A DNA stretch of 12,350 bases, from positions 1-12,350 of the forward strand of contig USKU01000033.1 in the NCBI GenBank assembly GCA_900555335.1, given 5' to 3'. The first letter of the stretch is position 1. Each line of letters begins with the position of its first letter. This DNA comes from an uncultured Atopobium sp. (lineage in GTDB: Bacteria; Actinomycetota; Coriobacteriia; Coriobacteriales; Atopobiaceae). Positions 1 through 7,560 of the stretch are shown one piece after another. The notes under the pieces are model-generated. The model did no database searches. It saw only the letters and a list, made by a program, of their open reading frames with translations, and was not told where the DNA came from. The translations under genes were made by a program, and so were the position numbers.

Positions 1-1
1 T

Positions 2-589
2 GCTCGTCGAGCACTCACAGAAGATCTTGAGCGCATGGAGTATCTGCCTGGTAATTATTACAACTTTCATCCCGGTAGCCATGTGGGCCAAGGCTCTGAC
101 GTGGCAATTGAACAGATTTCTAATGCTCTTAATGACTGTCTTTTTGAAGGACAGCACACTACGGTGCTTCTTGAAACAATGGCTGGTAAGGGTACTGAAG
201 TTGGCAAAACATTTGAAGAAATTGCTGCAATTTTAGACAAGGTAAAGCGCCCCGAGCTTATGGGTGTATGCCTTGATACCTGCCATGTTCATGATGGTGG
301 CTATGAGATTGTAGAAGATCGTGATGGTGTTCTAGATACGGTTGACCAGATAATTGGCTTGAAACAGCTCAAGGCTTTGCACCTTAATGACTCAAAGAAT
401 CCTCTTGGAGCTCATAAAGATAGACATGAACAGATTGGTAAGGGCTTCATTGGTCTAGAAACGTTCCGCGCCGTGGTGACTAATCCGTGTATCAATACGC
501 TTCCTATGATTTTGGAAACTCCTCATTCTGAGCTTTCTGGTTGGGGAGAAGAAATTGCGTTACTTCGTTCTTTTTTAGGTGATAACTAG
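2..589 (+). CDS. nfo: Endonuclease IV (AP endonuclease), 5'-truncated by window edge
   Basis: This is the C-terminal ~195 residues of endonuclease IV, the Zn-dependent enzyme that cuts DNA 5' of abasic sites in base excision repair. The frame is open from base 2, so the ATG at 35 is internal and about 85 N-terminal residues of the usual ~280 lie outside the window. Numbering from base 2, the family motifs appear in order: NFHPGSH (21-27), ETMAGKG (58-64), GVCLDTCH (88-95), HLNDSK (127-132), DRHEQIGKG (140-148) and ILETPH (170-175). By alignment with E. coli Nfo, the later metal ligands are all retained (E58, D92, H95, H127, D140, H142, E172). The stop TAG shares one base with the GTG start of the next gene, which suggests translational coupling. 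The identification is secure; the true start and promoter cannot be seen. Confidence 0.95.
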   Translation, partial: ARRALTEDLERMEYLPGNYYNFHPGSHVGQGSDVAIEQISNALNDCLFEGQHTTVLLETMAGKGTEVGKTFEEIAAILDKVKRPELMGVCLDTCHVHDGGYEIVEDRDGVLDTVDQIIGLKQLKALHLNDSKNPLGAHKDRHEQIGKGFIGLETFRAVVTNPCINTLPMILETPHSELSGWGEEIALLRSFLGDN

Positions 590-2481
590 TGGGAATTCTG
601 GTAGGTTGTGAACAAATTTCTATGGAATGGCCTGGTAAGAAGGTTCTTACCAGTCAAACCATTGGTGTTAATGAGGGCGACCGTATTGGCGTTGTAGGCA
701 AAAACGGCGATGGAAAATCAACCCTCTTAGATCTTATCGCCAAAAGAATTGAGCCCGATTCTGGCAACGTAATTTGGAGAAGTGACATCCAAGTAGGCTA
801 TATGGGCCAAAGTGATTCACTTTCTGATACACAGACAGTTTGCAGTGCTGTTGTGGGAGACACGCCAGAGTACGAGTGGGCATCTGACGCTCGCATCCGT
901 AAGATTATTGATGAGCTCATTGGAGACTTGGACTGGAATGGTCTGGTAGGAGAGCTCTCCGGAGGTCAGCGTAGACGCTGCGATTTGGCTCGACTGCTTG
1001 TGGGTACCTGGGATTTAATGCTTATTGACGAGCCAACCAACCACCTTGATCTTCACGCTATTCAGTGGCTTGCAAATCACCTTAAAAACCGCTGGTCAGA
1101 GGGAAATGGCGCCCTCATTCTGGTCACACATGACCGTTGGTTCTTGGATGAGGTTTGCGACCACATGTGGGAAGTCCACGATGGCGTTATTGACCCTTTT
1201 GACGGCGGCTATTCTGCCTACATTCAAGCTCGAGTTGAACGTGATAGACAGGCAGCGGTGATGGAAGAGCGCCGTCAGAATACGCTGAGAAAAGAGCTTA
1301 ACTGGCTTGCTCATGGCGCAAAGGCTCGCACGTCAAAGCCTAAGTTTAGGATTGATGCTGCCATGGAGCTTCTAGCCGAAGATCCACCACTTAGAAACAC
1401 GCTTGAGCTCAAACGCATGGCAGTCTCTAGGCTAGGCAAGCAGGTTATTGAGATGCATGACGTCTCGTTTGCTTACAAAAATACCGCACAGAGTACGGAT
1501 GCAGATCCTAAAACGCAGTTAGATGTGTCAAAGAGTCAAACTGACGTCATCAAGCATGTTGAGTGGCTCATTGGCCCTGGTGATCGCTATGGCATTCTGG
1601 GTGAGAATGGTGCTGGTAAGTCCACACTTCTTGAGTTGATGACACAGCAGTTACAACCAACGTCGGGTCTGGTAAAAGTAGGAAAGTCCGTCAAATTTGG
1701 TTGGCTTTCTCAGCAGATTGATACATTTGCTACAAAAGAAACGTGGACCGTTCTTGAACTGTTAAGCCAGTACAAGACAAGTTACCTGGTAAACGGCAAG
1801 ATGCAAAGCCCTACACAGTTGCTTGAGAGTTTGGGCTTTGATAGACGAGAGTTTACCAATCGACTGCAAGACCTTTCCGGAGGTCAGCGTAGGCGTTTGG
1901 CACTTCTTTGTGTCCTTCTAGAAGAACCAAACGTGCTGGTACTAGACGAGCCTGGCAATGACCTTGACACGGATATGCTTGCTGTCCTGGAAGACCTTCT
2001 GGACTCATGGCCTGGAACGCTTCTTGTTGTCAGTCATGACCGCTTTTTGATTGAGCGTGTTACAGATGACCAGTATGCCCTCATAGACGGCCACATTCGT
2101 CACGTCCCCGGAGGTGTTGACGAGTACCTTACGCTTGTTGATGCTGCAAAGCAGACGGCGAGAAGAGCGGGGGAGTTGTCGGGTGCATGCGGAAGTTCAG
2201 GTACACGTGAGTCGCAGGCAGACGGGTCTTCTCGCCAAGAGAGTGCGGTATTGAGCAACGCCGAGCGCCGCGAACTCAAGAAACGTTTTGATTCGATTGA
2301 ACGACGTATAAGCAAGGCTCAAGATCTTCCCGAGCAGATTAGAGAGCAGATGAGCTCTGCCGATGCAACAGATGCTCAACGTTTGATGGAATTGCAGCAA
2401 AAGCTCAACGATGCTGAATCAGCACTTATGGAGTTGGAAGACGAGTGGTTAACGCTTGCAGAGAAGCTTGGTGAGGCGTAA
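589..2481 (+). CDS. uup: ABC-F family ATPase, Uup-like
   Basis: This is a 630-residue soluble tandem ABC protein with no membrane segments, as in the ABC-F family, whose members act on ribosomes or nucleic acids rather than in transport. ABC domain 1 has Walker A GKNGDGKST (37-45; D41 replaces the usual Ala), signature LSGGQRRR (123-130), Walker B/D-loop LIDEPTNHLD (145-154) and switch H181. A linker at ~213-262 includes RKELNWL and KARTSKPK, typical of Uup. ABC domain 2 has GENGAGKST (338-346), LSGGQRRR (429-436), VLDEPGNDLD (451-460) and H483. A Ser/Gly-rich stretch (~528-552) leads to a charged, probably coiled-coil tail (~556-628) like the Uup DNA-binding domain. The GTG start is supported by AGGTGA six bases upstream; the first ATG is 11 codons further in. 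The gene overlaps nfo by 1 bp. It is Uup-like rather than clearly an antibiotic-resistance ABC-F; the exact role is uncertain. Confidence 0.88.
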   Translation: MGILVGCEQISMEWPGKKVLTSQTIGVNEGDRIGVVGKNGDGKSTLLDLIAKRIEPDSGNVIWRSDIQVGYMGQSDSLSDTQTVCSAVVGDTPEYEWASDARIRKIIDELIGDLDWNGLVGELSGGQRRRCDLARLLVGTWDLMLIDEPTNHLDLHAIQWLANHLKNRWSEGNGALILVTHDRWFLDEVCDHMWEVHDGVIDPFDGGYSAYIQARVERDRQAAVMEERRQNTLRKELNWLAHGAKARTSKPKFRIDAAMELLAEDPPLRNTLELKRMAVSRLGKQVIEMHDVSFAYKNTAQSTDADPKTQLDVSKSQTDVIKHVEWLIGPGDRYGILGENGAGKSTLLELMTQQLQPTSGLVKVGKSVKFGWLSQQIDTFATKETWTVLELLSQYKTSYLVNGKMQSPTQLLESLGFDRREFTNRLQDLSGGQRRRLALLCVLLEEPNVLVLDEPGNDLDTDMLAVLEDLLDSWPGTLLVVSHDRFLIERVTDDQYALIDGHIRHVPGGVDEYLTLVDAAKQTARRAGELSGACGSSGTRESQADGSSRQESAVLSNAERRELKKRFDSIERRISKAQDLPEQIREQMSSADATDAQRLMELQQKLNDAESALMELEDEWLTLAEKLGEA

Positions 2482-4227
2482 ATGGGAGATTTACTTTCTA
2501 GGTTTGTATGGCCAAAGTATGGGCGTAAGAGTTTTGTTGCTGTGCTTTGCAAAGGTGTTGAGGTCATTGGAGACCTTCTAACGCCTTTGATTATTGCTCG
2601 CATGATTGACCTGGGTATACACGGGGCAAACATATATGACATTATTCGCTACGGTATTTTGCTGGTAGTCATTGCAATAGTTGGCTTTGGTTTTACGCTT
2701 GTCTGCCAAAAAATTGCTTCAATTGTTTCTCAGCGCACGGGAACCGACCTGCGTAATGAGCTGTTTAAGAAGATTCAAGAACTCTCAAGCGCCGATGTTT
2801 CTTTGCTTGGAACAGACACTCTGGTAACAAGGCTCATCAATGACGTTAACCAGGTACAGGTTACGGTTGCTTTGGGTATTCGTCAGCTCGTTAGATGGCC
2901 TATTCTTGCAGCAGGATCCATCATTGCAACACTTATGCTTGACGCTCGACTTGGCATGGTCTTTCTACTGTCAACAGTACTGGTAGCAGCTATTTTCTTC
3001 TTTGTAGCACGTAAATCTACCATGCTTTTTTCTGAGCTGCAGAAACGCTTAGATACCGTTTCTTTATATATGCGACAAATGCTTTCTGGCATTCGTGTAA
3101 TCAGAGCATTTAGGCATGAGGCAGAGGAGAAAACGCAGTTCTCTGAGGCGGTTTTAGCTCAGACAGAAACAGCAACTGATGCTGCAAATTATTCAGCGCT
3201 ACTGAACCCAGCAACGTTCCTTGTTATGTATCTGGGAATTGCTGTTACGCTCTGGCTTGCAGCTCCACAGATTACTGCTGGAACTCTTTCTCAAGGTACT
3301 GTGGTGGCACTTGTTAGTTATATGACTAGTGCGCTTTTGGCAATTGGATACGTTGCTAACCTGGTTATTATCATCACGCGTGGTGTGGCATCTGCTAATC
3401 GTATTATGGAAGTACTCAACACCAAGCCAACGCTTACCGATGAGGGAAACACATACATCAACCTTACTGAATCTGATTTTACTGACGTTGCAGTGGCGTT
3501 CAAGGATGCCTCGCTTGTCTACGATGGTGGAGGAGAGCCTGCACTTTCTGGCATCAATCTCTCGCTACAGGCTGGCCAGACGCTGGGAATCATCGGCGGC
3601 ACTGGCTCTGGCAAGTCTAGCTTTGCCTCACTTATTCCTCGCCTTTTTGATACAGATAGTGGTTCTGTAAGTGTTTTTAATCACGATGTTAAAACTTACA
3701 CGTTTGAGCAGTTGCGCGCTCTTATTGGCTATGTTCCTCAGCACACCTCACTGGTCAGTGGCACCATTCGCTCCAATCTTTACTGGAAGAATCCAAACGC
3801 CACCGATGAGGAACTTTGGAAAGCTCTTGAAGTTGCTCAAGCGGCAGACTTTGTTCGCGAGAAACCCGATCAGCTTGACAGTATTGTTGAGCGCGGCGGA
3901 AAGAACTTCTCAGGCGGCCAACGTCAGAGGCTGACTATTGCTCGTGCGCTGGTAGGAAGTCCACGTATTGTTATCTTGGACGATGCTGCCTCTGCTCTTG
4001 ATTTTGCTACGGATGCACATCTTCGCATGGCACTCCGCAAACTGAGCGCCACTACAACCAGCATTATTATTTCGCAGCGTGTAGCAGCGGTAATGCACGC
4101 AGATAAGATTCTTGTTCTTGATCATGGCAAACAAGTGGGACTGGGAACACACAAAGAACTTCTCGCCACGTGTCCGCTGTATAAAGAGATTTGCCTTTCA
4201 CAGCTTCGTCCTGAGGAGGTGGAGTAA
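2482..4227 (+). CDS. ABC exporter half-transporter with degenerate catalytic site (subunit A)
   Basis: This 581-residue half-transporter has an N-terminal exporter-type membrane domain (~1-310, with hydrophobic segments near 17-40, 56-76, 137-175, 243-262 and 275-298) fused to a C-terminal ATPase domain. The ATPase shows Walker A GGTGSGKSS (372-380), Q-loop Q420, signature NFSGGQ (475-480) and Walker B/D-loop VILDDAASALD (497-507). The catalytic Glu after Walker B is Asp (D501), and the H-loop His is Gln (Q532, in IIISQR). Those two changes mark the subunit that contributes the weak ATP site in heterodimeric exporters such as TM287/288, LmrCD and BmrCD. The start abuts the previous stop and has GGTGAGG upstream. 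The next gene overlaps by 1 bp and supplies the complementary motifs, so the pair probably works as one inner-membrane pump. The substrate cannot be read from sequence; drugs, lipids or peptides are all possible. Confidence 0.93.
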   Translation: MGDLLSRFVWPKYGRKSFVAVLCKGVEVIGDLLTPLIIARMIDLGIHGANIYDIIRYGILLVVIAIVGFGFTLVCQKIASIVSQRTGTDLRNELFKKIQELSSADVSLLGTDTLVTRLINDVNQVQVTVALGIRQLVRWPILAAGSIIATLMLDARLGMVFLLSTVLVAAIFFFVARKSTMLFSELQKRLDTVSLYMRQMLSGIRVIRAFRHEAEEKTQFSEAVLAQTETATDAANYSALLNPATFLVMYLGIAVTLWLAAPQITAGTLSQGTVVALVSYMTSALLAIGYVANLVIIITRGVASANRIMEVLNTKPTLTDEGNTYINLTESDFTDVAVAFKDASLVYDGGGEPALSGINLSLQAGQTLGIIGGTGSGKSSFASLIPRLFDTDSGSVSVFNHDVKTYTFEQLRALIGYVPQHTSLVSGTIRSNLYWKNPNATDEELWKALEVAQAADFVREKPDQLDSIVERGGKNFSGGQRQRLTIARALVGSPRIVILDDAASALDFATDAHLRMALRKLSATTTSIIISQRVAAVMHADKILVLDHGKQVGLGTHKELLATCPLYKEICLSQLRPEEVE

Positions 4228-6071
4228 TGGCTGATATGTACTCTGGCGGAAGCACCTCCGCTATTGCATCAAGCGCACCTGAGCGCGGCAAGGGCGCCTC
4301 AGCAGATTCTATTTCTATGTCTGCAGCTGAAGTTACACGCCGACTAGCTTCATGGGTTTCTCCACACGGGGGATTTCTTGTCTTAGCAGCAGCGTCTTCT
4401 ATTACAACGGTACTTCTGCAGCTCTGGGTTCCCATCATTGTAGGTAGCGCTATTGACCAGCTTATTAAACTAGTGCAAGGAGGGGAAGCGGCTCTACTGC
4501 CAATCCTTACACAGCTTTCACTAGTAGTTTTGCTTGCTAGCGCAACGCAGTGGCTAGCTTCTTGGTCAACAAATAAGCTGACCTATCTGGTCACACGAGA
4601 CCTAAGAGATGCTTCTCACGCCAAGGTTGCAAACTTACCACTCTCATACATTGACACACATTCTCAGGGAGACTTGCTCTCTAGGGTTGTAAACGATGTA
4701 GATCAGCTGGGCGATGGCCTCCAGCAGGGCCTGACACAGTTCCTTACGGGCGTTGTGACCATTATTGGAACCTTATGCTTCATGTTCTATATGTCAGTTC
4801 CTATGGGCCTTGTAGTTGCCCTGGCTACTCCACTCTCAATTCTTGCAGCAGCTGTGGTAACCAAGTACGCCAGTTCGTCCTTTGGCAAGCAACAGGCCTA
4901 TCAGGGTCAGCTTGGCGGATACGCAGAAGAGATGGTCTCTAATCAGGAGCTTATTACTGCTTTTTCCCACAAGGATGCCATTATTGAGCAGTTTGAAGCT
5001 ATTAACCAGAAACTCCGTGTAGTAGGAGAGCGTGCTCAGTTTGCGTCATCTCTTTCTAATCCTTCTACACGCTTGGTAAACAACTTCATATATGCACTGG
5101 TAGCCGCCCTTGGTTGCATTTGCGTACTGACGGGTGTTCCTTCTGTACTTACCATCGGTCAGGTCCAAAGTTTCCTCTCGTACGCCAATCAGTACATGAA
5201 GCCTTTTAATGCTATTTCTGCTGTTGTTACACAGGTTCAAACAGCCTACGCTAGTGCTCGCCGAGTATTTGACCTGCTTGACGCTAAAGAAATCAAGCCT
5301 GATCCTGCCGATGCTGAAACTATCCAAGACCCTAAGGGTTCCATTGAGTTTGATGATGTTGCATTCTCCTACGATGCTCAGCATCCATTGCTCCACCACA
5401 TTTCATTTAAGGCAGAGCCTGGTCAGAAGATTGCTCTTGTTGGTCCTACCGGTTGCGGTAAGACTACCCTTATTAACCTGCTTCTTAGGTTCTATAGCAT
5501 TGATTCTGGTGCAATTTATGTAGACGGCTATAACACACAAAAGCTCACTCGCGCATCGCTGAGAAAACAGTTTGGTATGGTATTGCAGGACACATGGCTC
5601 TTTAAAGGAACCGTTAAAGAGAACATCCGTTATGCAAAGCCTGATGCCACAGACGAAGAGATTATTGCCGCAGCTCAAAAGGCTCAGGCTCACGAGTTTA
5701 TCCAGCAACTTCCACAAGGTTATGACACCATGGTGGGAGAGTCTGGTGGATCTTTATCTCAGGGTCAGCAGCAACTTCTCTGCATTGCTCGTGTCATGCT
5801 TGCAAATCCACCTATTCTGCTTCTGGATGAGGCAACATCAAGCATTGATACACGAACAGAGCAGCTGGTACAGAAGGCGTTTGATACCATCATGAACGGC
5901 AGAACTTCCCTGGTTGTTGCACACAGGCTTTCTACCATTCAGGGTGCAGACTGTATTCTTGTTCTCAAGGACGGCTCAATTTTTGAACGCGGCACCCACG
6001 ATGAGCTCATAGCCAAAGGTGGCTTCTACGCCAAGCTGTACGAGAGTCAGTTTGAGGGTACAGACGCATAA
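4227..6071 (+). CDS. ABC exporter half-transporter with intact catalytic site (subunit B)
   Basis: This 614-residue partner of the preceding half-transporter has a polar, Ser/Ala-rich N-terminal extension (~1-35), an exporter membrane domain (~45-345, with hydrophobic segments near 49-75, 92-110, 170-212 and 283-312) and an ATPase domain. Motifs are Walker A GPTGCGKTT (406-414), Q454, signature LSQGQ (510-514), Walker B/D-loop LLLDEATSSID (531-541) with catalytic E535, and switch H566 (VVAHRLST). The catalytic residues are canonical, but the signature has Gln for the first Gly. In the dimer that signature would face subunit A's D501/Q532 site, so both oddities fall in the same degenerate ATP site. 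This is the arrangement of TM287/288-type exporters. The start ATG overlaps the previous stop (TAATG) and has a strong GAGGAGGT six bases upstream. It is the last gene of the run, followed by a hairpin at 6173-6211. Confidence 0.94.
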   Translation: MADMYSGGSTSAIASSAPERGKGASADSISMSAAEVTRRLASWVSPHGGFLVLAAASSITTVLLQLWVPIIVGSAIDQLIKLVQGGEAALLPILTQLSLVVLLASATQWLASWSTNKLTYLVTRDLRDASHAKVANLPLSYIDTHSQGDLLSRVVNDVDQLGDGLQQGLTQFLTGVVTIIGTLCFMFYMSVPMGLVVALATPLSILAAAVVTKYASSSFGKQQAYQGQLGGYAEEMVSNQELITAFSHKDAIIEQFEAINQKLRVVGERAQFASSLSNPSTRLVNNFIYALVAALGCICVLTGVPSVLTIGQVQSFLSYANQYMKPFNAISAVVTQVQTAYASARRVFDLLDAKEIKPDPADAETIQDPKGSIEFDDVAFSYDAQHPLLHHISFKAEPGQKIALVGPTGCGKTTLINLLLRFYSIDSGAIYVDGYNTQKLTRASLRKQFGMVLQDTWLFKGTVKENIRYAKPDATDEEIIAAAQKAQAHEFIQQLPQGYDTMVGESGGSLSQGQQQLLCIARVMLANPPILLLDEATSSIDTRTEQLVQKAFDTIMNGRTSLVVAHRLSTIQGADCILVLKDGSIFERGTHDELIAKGGFYAKLYESQFEGTDA

Positions 6072-6172
6072 CTATCCACTCATAAACCCTTAAAATTATT
6101 CGTTATGCCACTTTTATACATTTTCTATTCATTTTTCTCTAAGTTGTCGTGCGATTTATTAGAATGGATTTT

Positions 6173-6211
6173 TTAAAAGAGCCAGCACCTTGAATGGGCT
6201 GGCTCTTTTAA
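6173..6211. terminator. Hairpin terminator between convergent genes
   Basis: A perfect 14-bp inverted repeat (6173-6186 and 6198-6211) surrounds an 11-base loop. The core AGAGCCAGC/GCTGGCTCT is flanked by A and T runs, so either strand gives a G+C-rich stem followed by a U-rich stretch. It lies about 100 bp after the ABC operon and 27 bp after the methyltransferase stop, so it probably terminates both. The remaining bases from 6072 to 6172 are AT-rich, and I see no gene there. Confidence 0.8.
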
Positions 6212-6237
6212 TGTCCCTGTAATTGACAAACTGGAAG

Positions 6238-6855
6238 TTATTTTTGCAAGGTGATAAGTCCTGCACAGTCAGACATTTTTTCAAATCGCATTTCTGGAAA
6301 TTGACCTTTTAGCTCATCCCATACAAAATACATTTCATCACCGTCCCATTCATCTGCCGCAATCCGCATACATTCTTGAAGTAATGACCGAGTTTCAAAT
6401 GCTATATCTCCGATATATATACATCCTCCCTCGTTCAACAGCTTAAATAATGATGTAATAAAATCTACTTTTTGAAAGTCTGTAAGATGATGGAGAGAAT
6501 ATGTAGCAATGATCGCGTCATACTTTTGTTTCTGTATAGGTTCCACCAAGCCATTGGAAAAATCGCCTTCATACAAACTTGCTTTAGGCATTTTCTCTTT
6601 TGCAATTTCAATCATTCTATCTGAAAAATCTTGTCCGTAAATCGTACAGCCGTTTTCATATAATCTTGAAGTCAGTACTGCTGTTCCAAACCCAATATCT
6701 AAGACAGTCTTCGCAGATGAACAAATTACACGATTATAGATTACATTAAGAATAGATTTGTAGCCTGCAAAAGGATACGAGCCGTATTTGTCAGACAAAC
6801 CTACACTCTTATCATAATCATCTGCCCATAAATCAAAACCTTTTTTATCTTGCAT
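6238..6855 (-). CDS. Class I SAM-dependent methyltransferase, small-molecule type
   Basis: This 205-residue protein has a Rossmann-fold methyltransferase core. Motif I is VLDIGFGTA (51-59), followed by an acidic strand end GQDFS (74-78), GDFSNG (97-102) in the motif II/III region and YDAIIATYSLHHL (112-124), the usual motif around the end of strand 4. The last Gly of the common GxGxG loop is Ala (A59), a mild change that need not abolish SAM binding. There is no DNA-methylase NPPY-type motif, so a small metabolite or protein substrate is more likely; it cannot be named. The ATG has GAGGTG seven bases upstream. The gene is visibly more AT-rich than its neighbours and its protein reads like Firmicutes homologues, which suggests acquisition. 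It sits just 3' of a tRNA-Pro gene on the same strand, with a 10-bp inverted repeat 17-52 bp before the start. Confidence 0.85.
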   Translation of the reverse strand: MQDKKGFDLWADDYDKSVGLSDKYGSYPFAGYKSILNVIYNRVICSSAKTVLDIGFGTAVLTSRLYENGCTIYGQDFSDRMIEIAKEKMPKASLYEGDFSNGLVEPIQKQKYDAIIATYSLHHLTDFQKVDFITSLFKLLNEGGCIYIGDIAFETRSLLQECMRIAADEWDGDEMYFVWDELKGQFPEMRFEKMSDCAGLITLQK

Positions 6856-6872
6856 ATTTCACCTCGATAATT

Positions 6873-6907
6873 TCTAATTTGTCACTTTGTCTATGCTACA
6901 AATTAGA
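6873..6907 (-). promoter_or_regulatory. 10-bp inverted repeat upstream of the methyltransferase gene
   Basis: The arms TCTAATTTGT (6873-6882) and ACAAATTAGA (6898-6907) are exact reverse complements separated by 15 bases. They end 17 bp before the methyltransferase ATG. The position suits either an operator bound by a dimeric regulator or a 5' leader hairpin. No convincing sigma-70 -35/-10 pair was found around it, so its role is inferred only from symmetry and position. Confidence 0.45.
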
Positions 6908-6940
6908 TCACACCGATTTTTGAAAAACTACTTCTATATA

Positions 6941-6968
6941 TAAAGAAAAGCCGATATTTCACGGCTTC
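6941..6968 (-). terminator. Rho-independent terminator of tRNA-Pro
   Basis: Reading the minus strand from the tRNA 3' end, AAGCCG and CGGCTT form a 6-bp stem (6962-6967 with 6948-6953) with an 8-base loop. A T-rich tail (TTCTTTATA) follows directly. It begins about 10 bases after the encoded CCA, the normal place for a tRNA terminator. If it is efficient, the methyltransferase gene downstream needs its own promoter. Confidence 0.7.
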
Positions 6969-6977
6969 GAGAAATTC

Positions 6978-7054
<77 letters not shown>

Positions 7055-7061
7055 TTTGCTT

Positions 7062-7089
7062 TTGATACGATAGCATTCCAACATAAAAT
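7062..7089 (+). promoter_or_regulatory. Predicted sigma-70 promoter of the alkyltransferase-like gene
   Basis: A -35 box TTGATA (7062-7067, 5 of 6 to consensus) and a -10 box TAAAAT (7084-7089, 5 of 6) are separated by 16 bp. They lie 44 bp before the ATG at 7134, giving a leader of about 35-40 bases. The site starts just outside the divergent tRNA-Pro gene. Confidence 0.5.
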
Positions 7090-7133
7090 GAGCAAGCAAT
7101 TCCCGGTAACCGTGAAGATAGAGTGGGCTAGAT

Positions 7134-7445
7134 ATGGATAACTTTTTTCAGCGTGCATTTTCAGTGGTCAAGCAGATTCCCGAGGGCAGAGTCAGTACGT
7201 ATGGGCAGATAGCTCGAATGATAGGGGAGCCAAGAAAGGCTCGCTATGTAGGATTTGCTATGCACCAGAGTCCGGGAGTTGCTGGTGGCGTGCCATGTCA
7301 CCGAGTAGTCTTTAAAGACGGCTCGCTAGCTCCTGGCTTTGCTTTTGGTGGACCAGATGCACAGAGAGAGCTTCTTGAGGCAGAAGGTGTGCAGTTTCTA
7401 GAAAACGGTAAGGTAGATATGAGGCGCTTCCTCTGGGAAGCATAA
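7134..7445 (+). CDS. MGMT-family protein: single-domain O6-alkylguanine-DNA alkyltransferase-like
   Basis: This 103-residue protein consists only of the DNA-binding and active-site domain of the Ada/Ogt/MGMT family, which repairs O6-alkylguanine by transferring the alkyl group to its own cysteine. The recognition-helix region GRVSTYGQIARMIG (18-31) and the finger Arg R37 (KARYVG) precede PCHRVV (54-59), with the acceptor cysteine at C55. Later come GFAFGG (68-73) and the LLEAEGV helix (80-86). The N-terminal ribonuclease-like domain of full Ogt is absent, as in alkyltransferase-like proteins. Those usually have Trp in place of the Cys (PWHR), so this one may be catalytic. The Shine-Dalgarno before the ATG is weak (GAGTGGG), and no better in-frame start was found. 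It has its own promoter. Family assignment is firm; true alkyl transfer is inferred from C55. Confidence 0.9.
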   Translation: MDNFFQRAFSVVKQIPEGRVSTYGQIARMIGEPRKARYVGFAMHQSPGVAGGVPCHRVVFKDGSLAPGFAFGGPDAQRELLEAEGVQFLENGKVDMRRFLWEA

Positions 7446-7560
7446 AAAATGAAACATTATTTTATGTTGTGAAATATTCTCCCAGCTAGGCTGCGTCGTT
7501 TGCTGGGTACAATCGCAGTGAGTTCCTGGTAGTTAGTACGTTCCGTTTAATGGAGGTCAA

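Noticed and set aside
589..2481. ABC-F gene as an antibiotic-resistance (ribosome protection) determinant
   Set aside because: The linker and the C-terminal charged coiled coil fit Uup-type housekeeping proteins better. The adjacent exporter alone does not justify a resistance call.
4067..4438. 123-codon minus-strand ORF across the junction of the two exporter genes
   Set aside because: It is antisense to two well-supported coding regions, with no start signal and a composition that reflects the reverse complement of them.
7442..7507. AT-rich imperfect inverted repeat after the alkyltransferase stop (7442-7465) and a 6-bp CCCAGC/GCTGGG pair (7481-7507)
   Set aside because: The first is A/T pairs with a bulge, and the second has a 15-base loop and no T tail. 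Neither is convincing as a terminator or riboswitch.
7508..7513. TACAAT as a -10 box for the lipoprotein gene
   Set aside because: No acceptable -35 lies 16-18 bp upstream and there is no extended TGn element, so a promoter call would be a guess.
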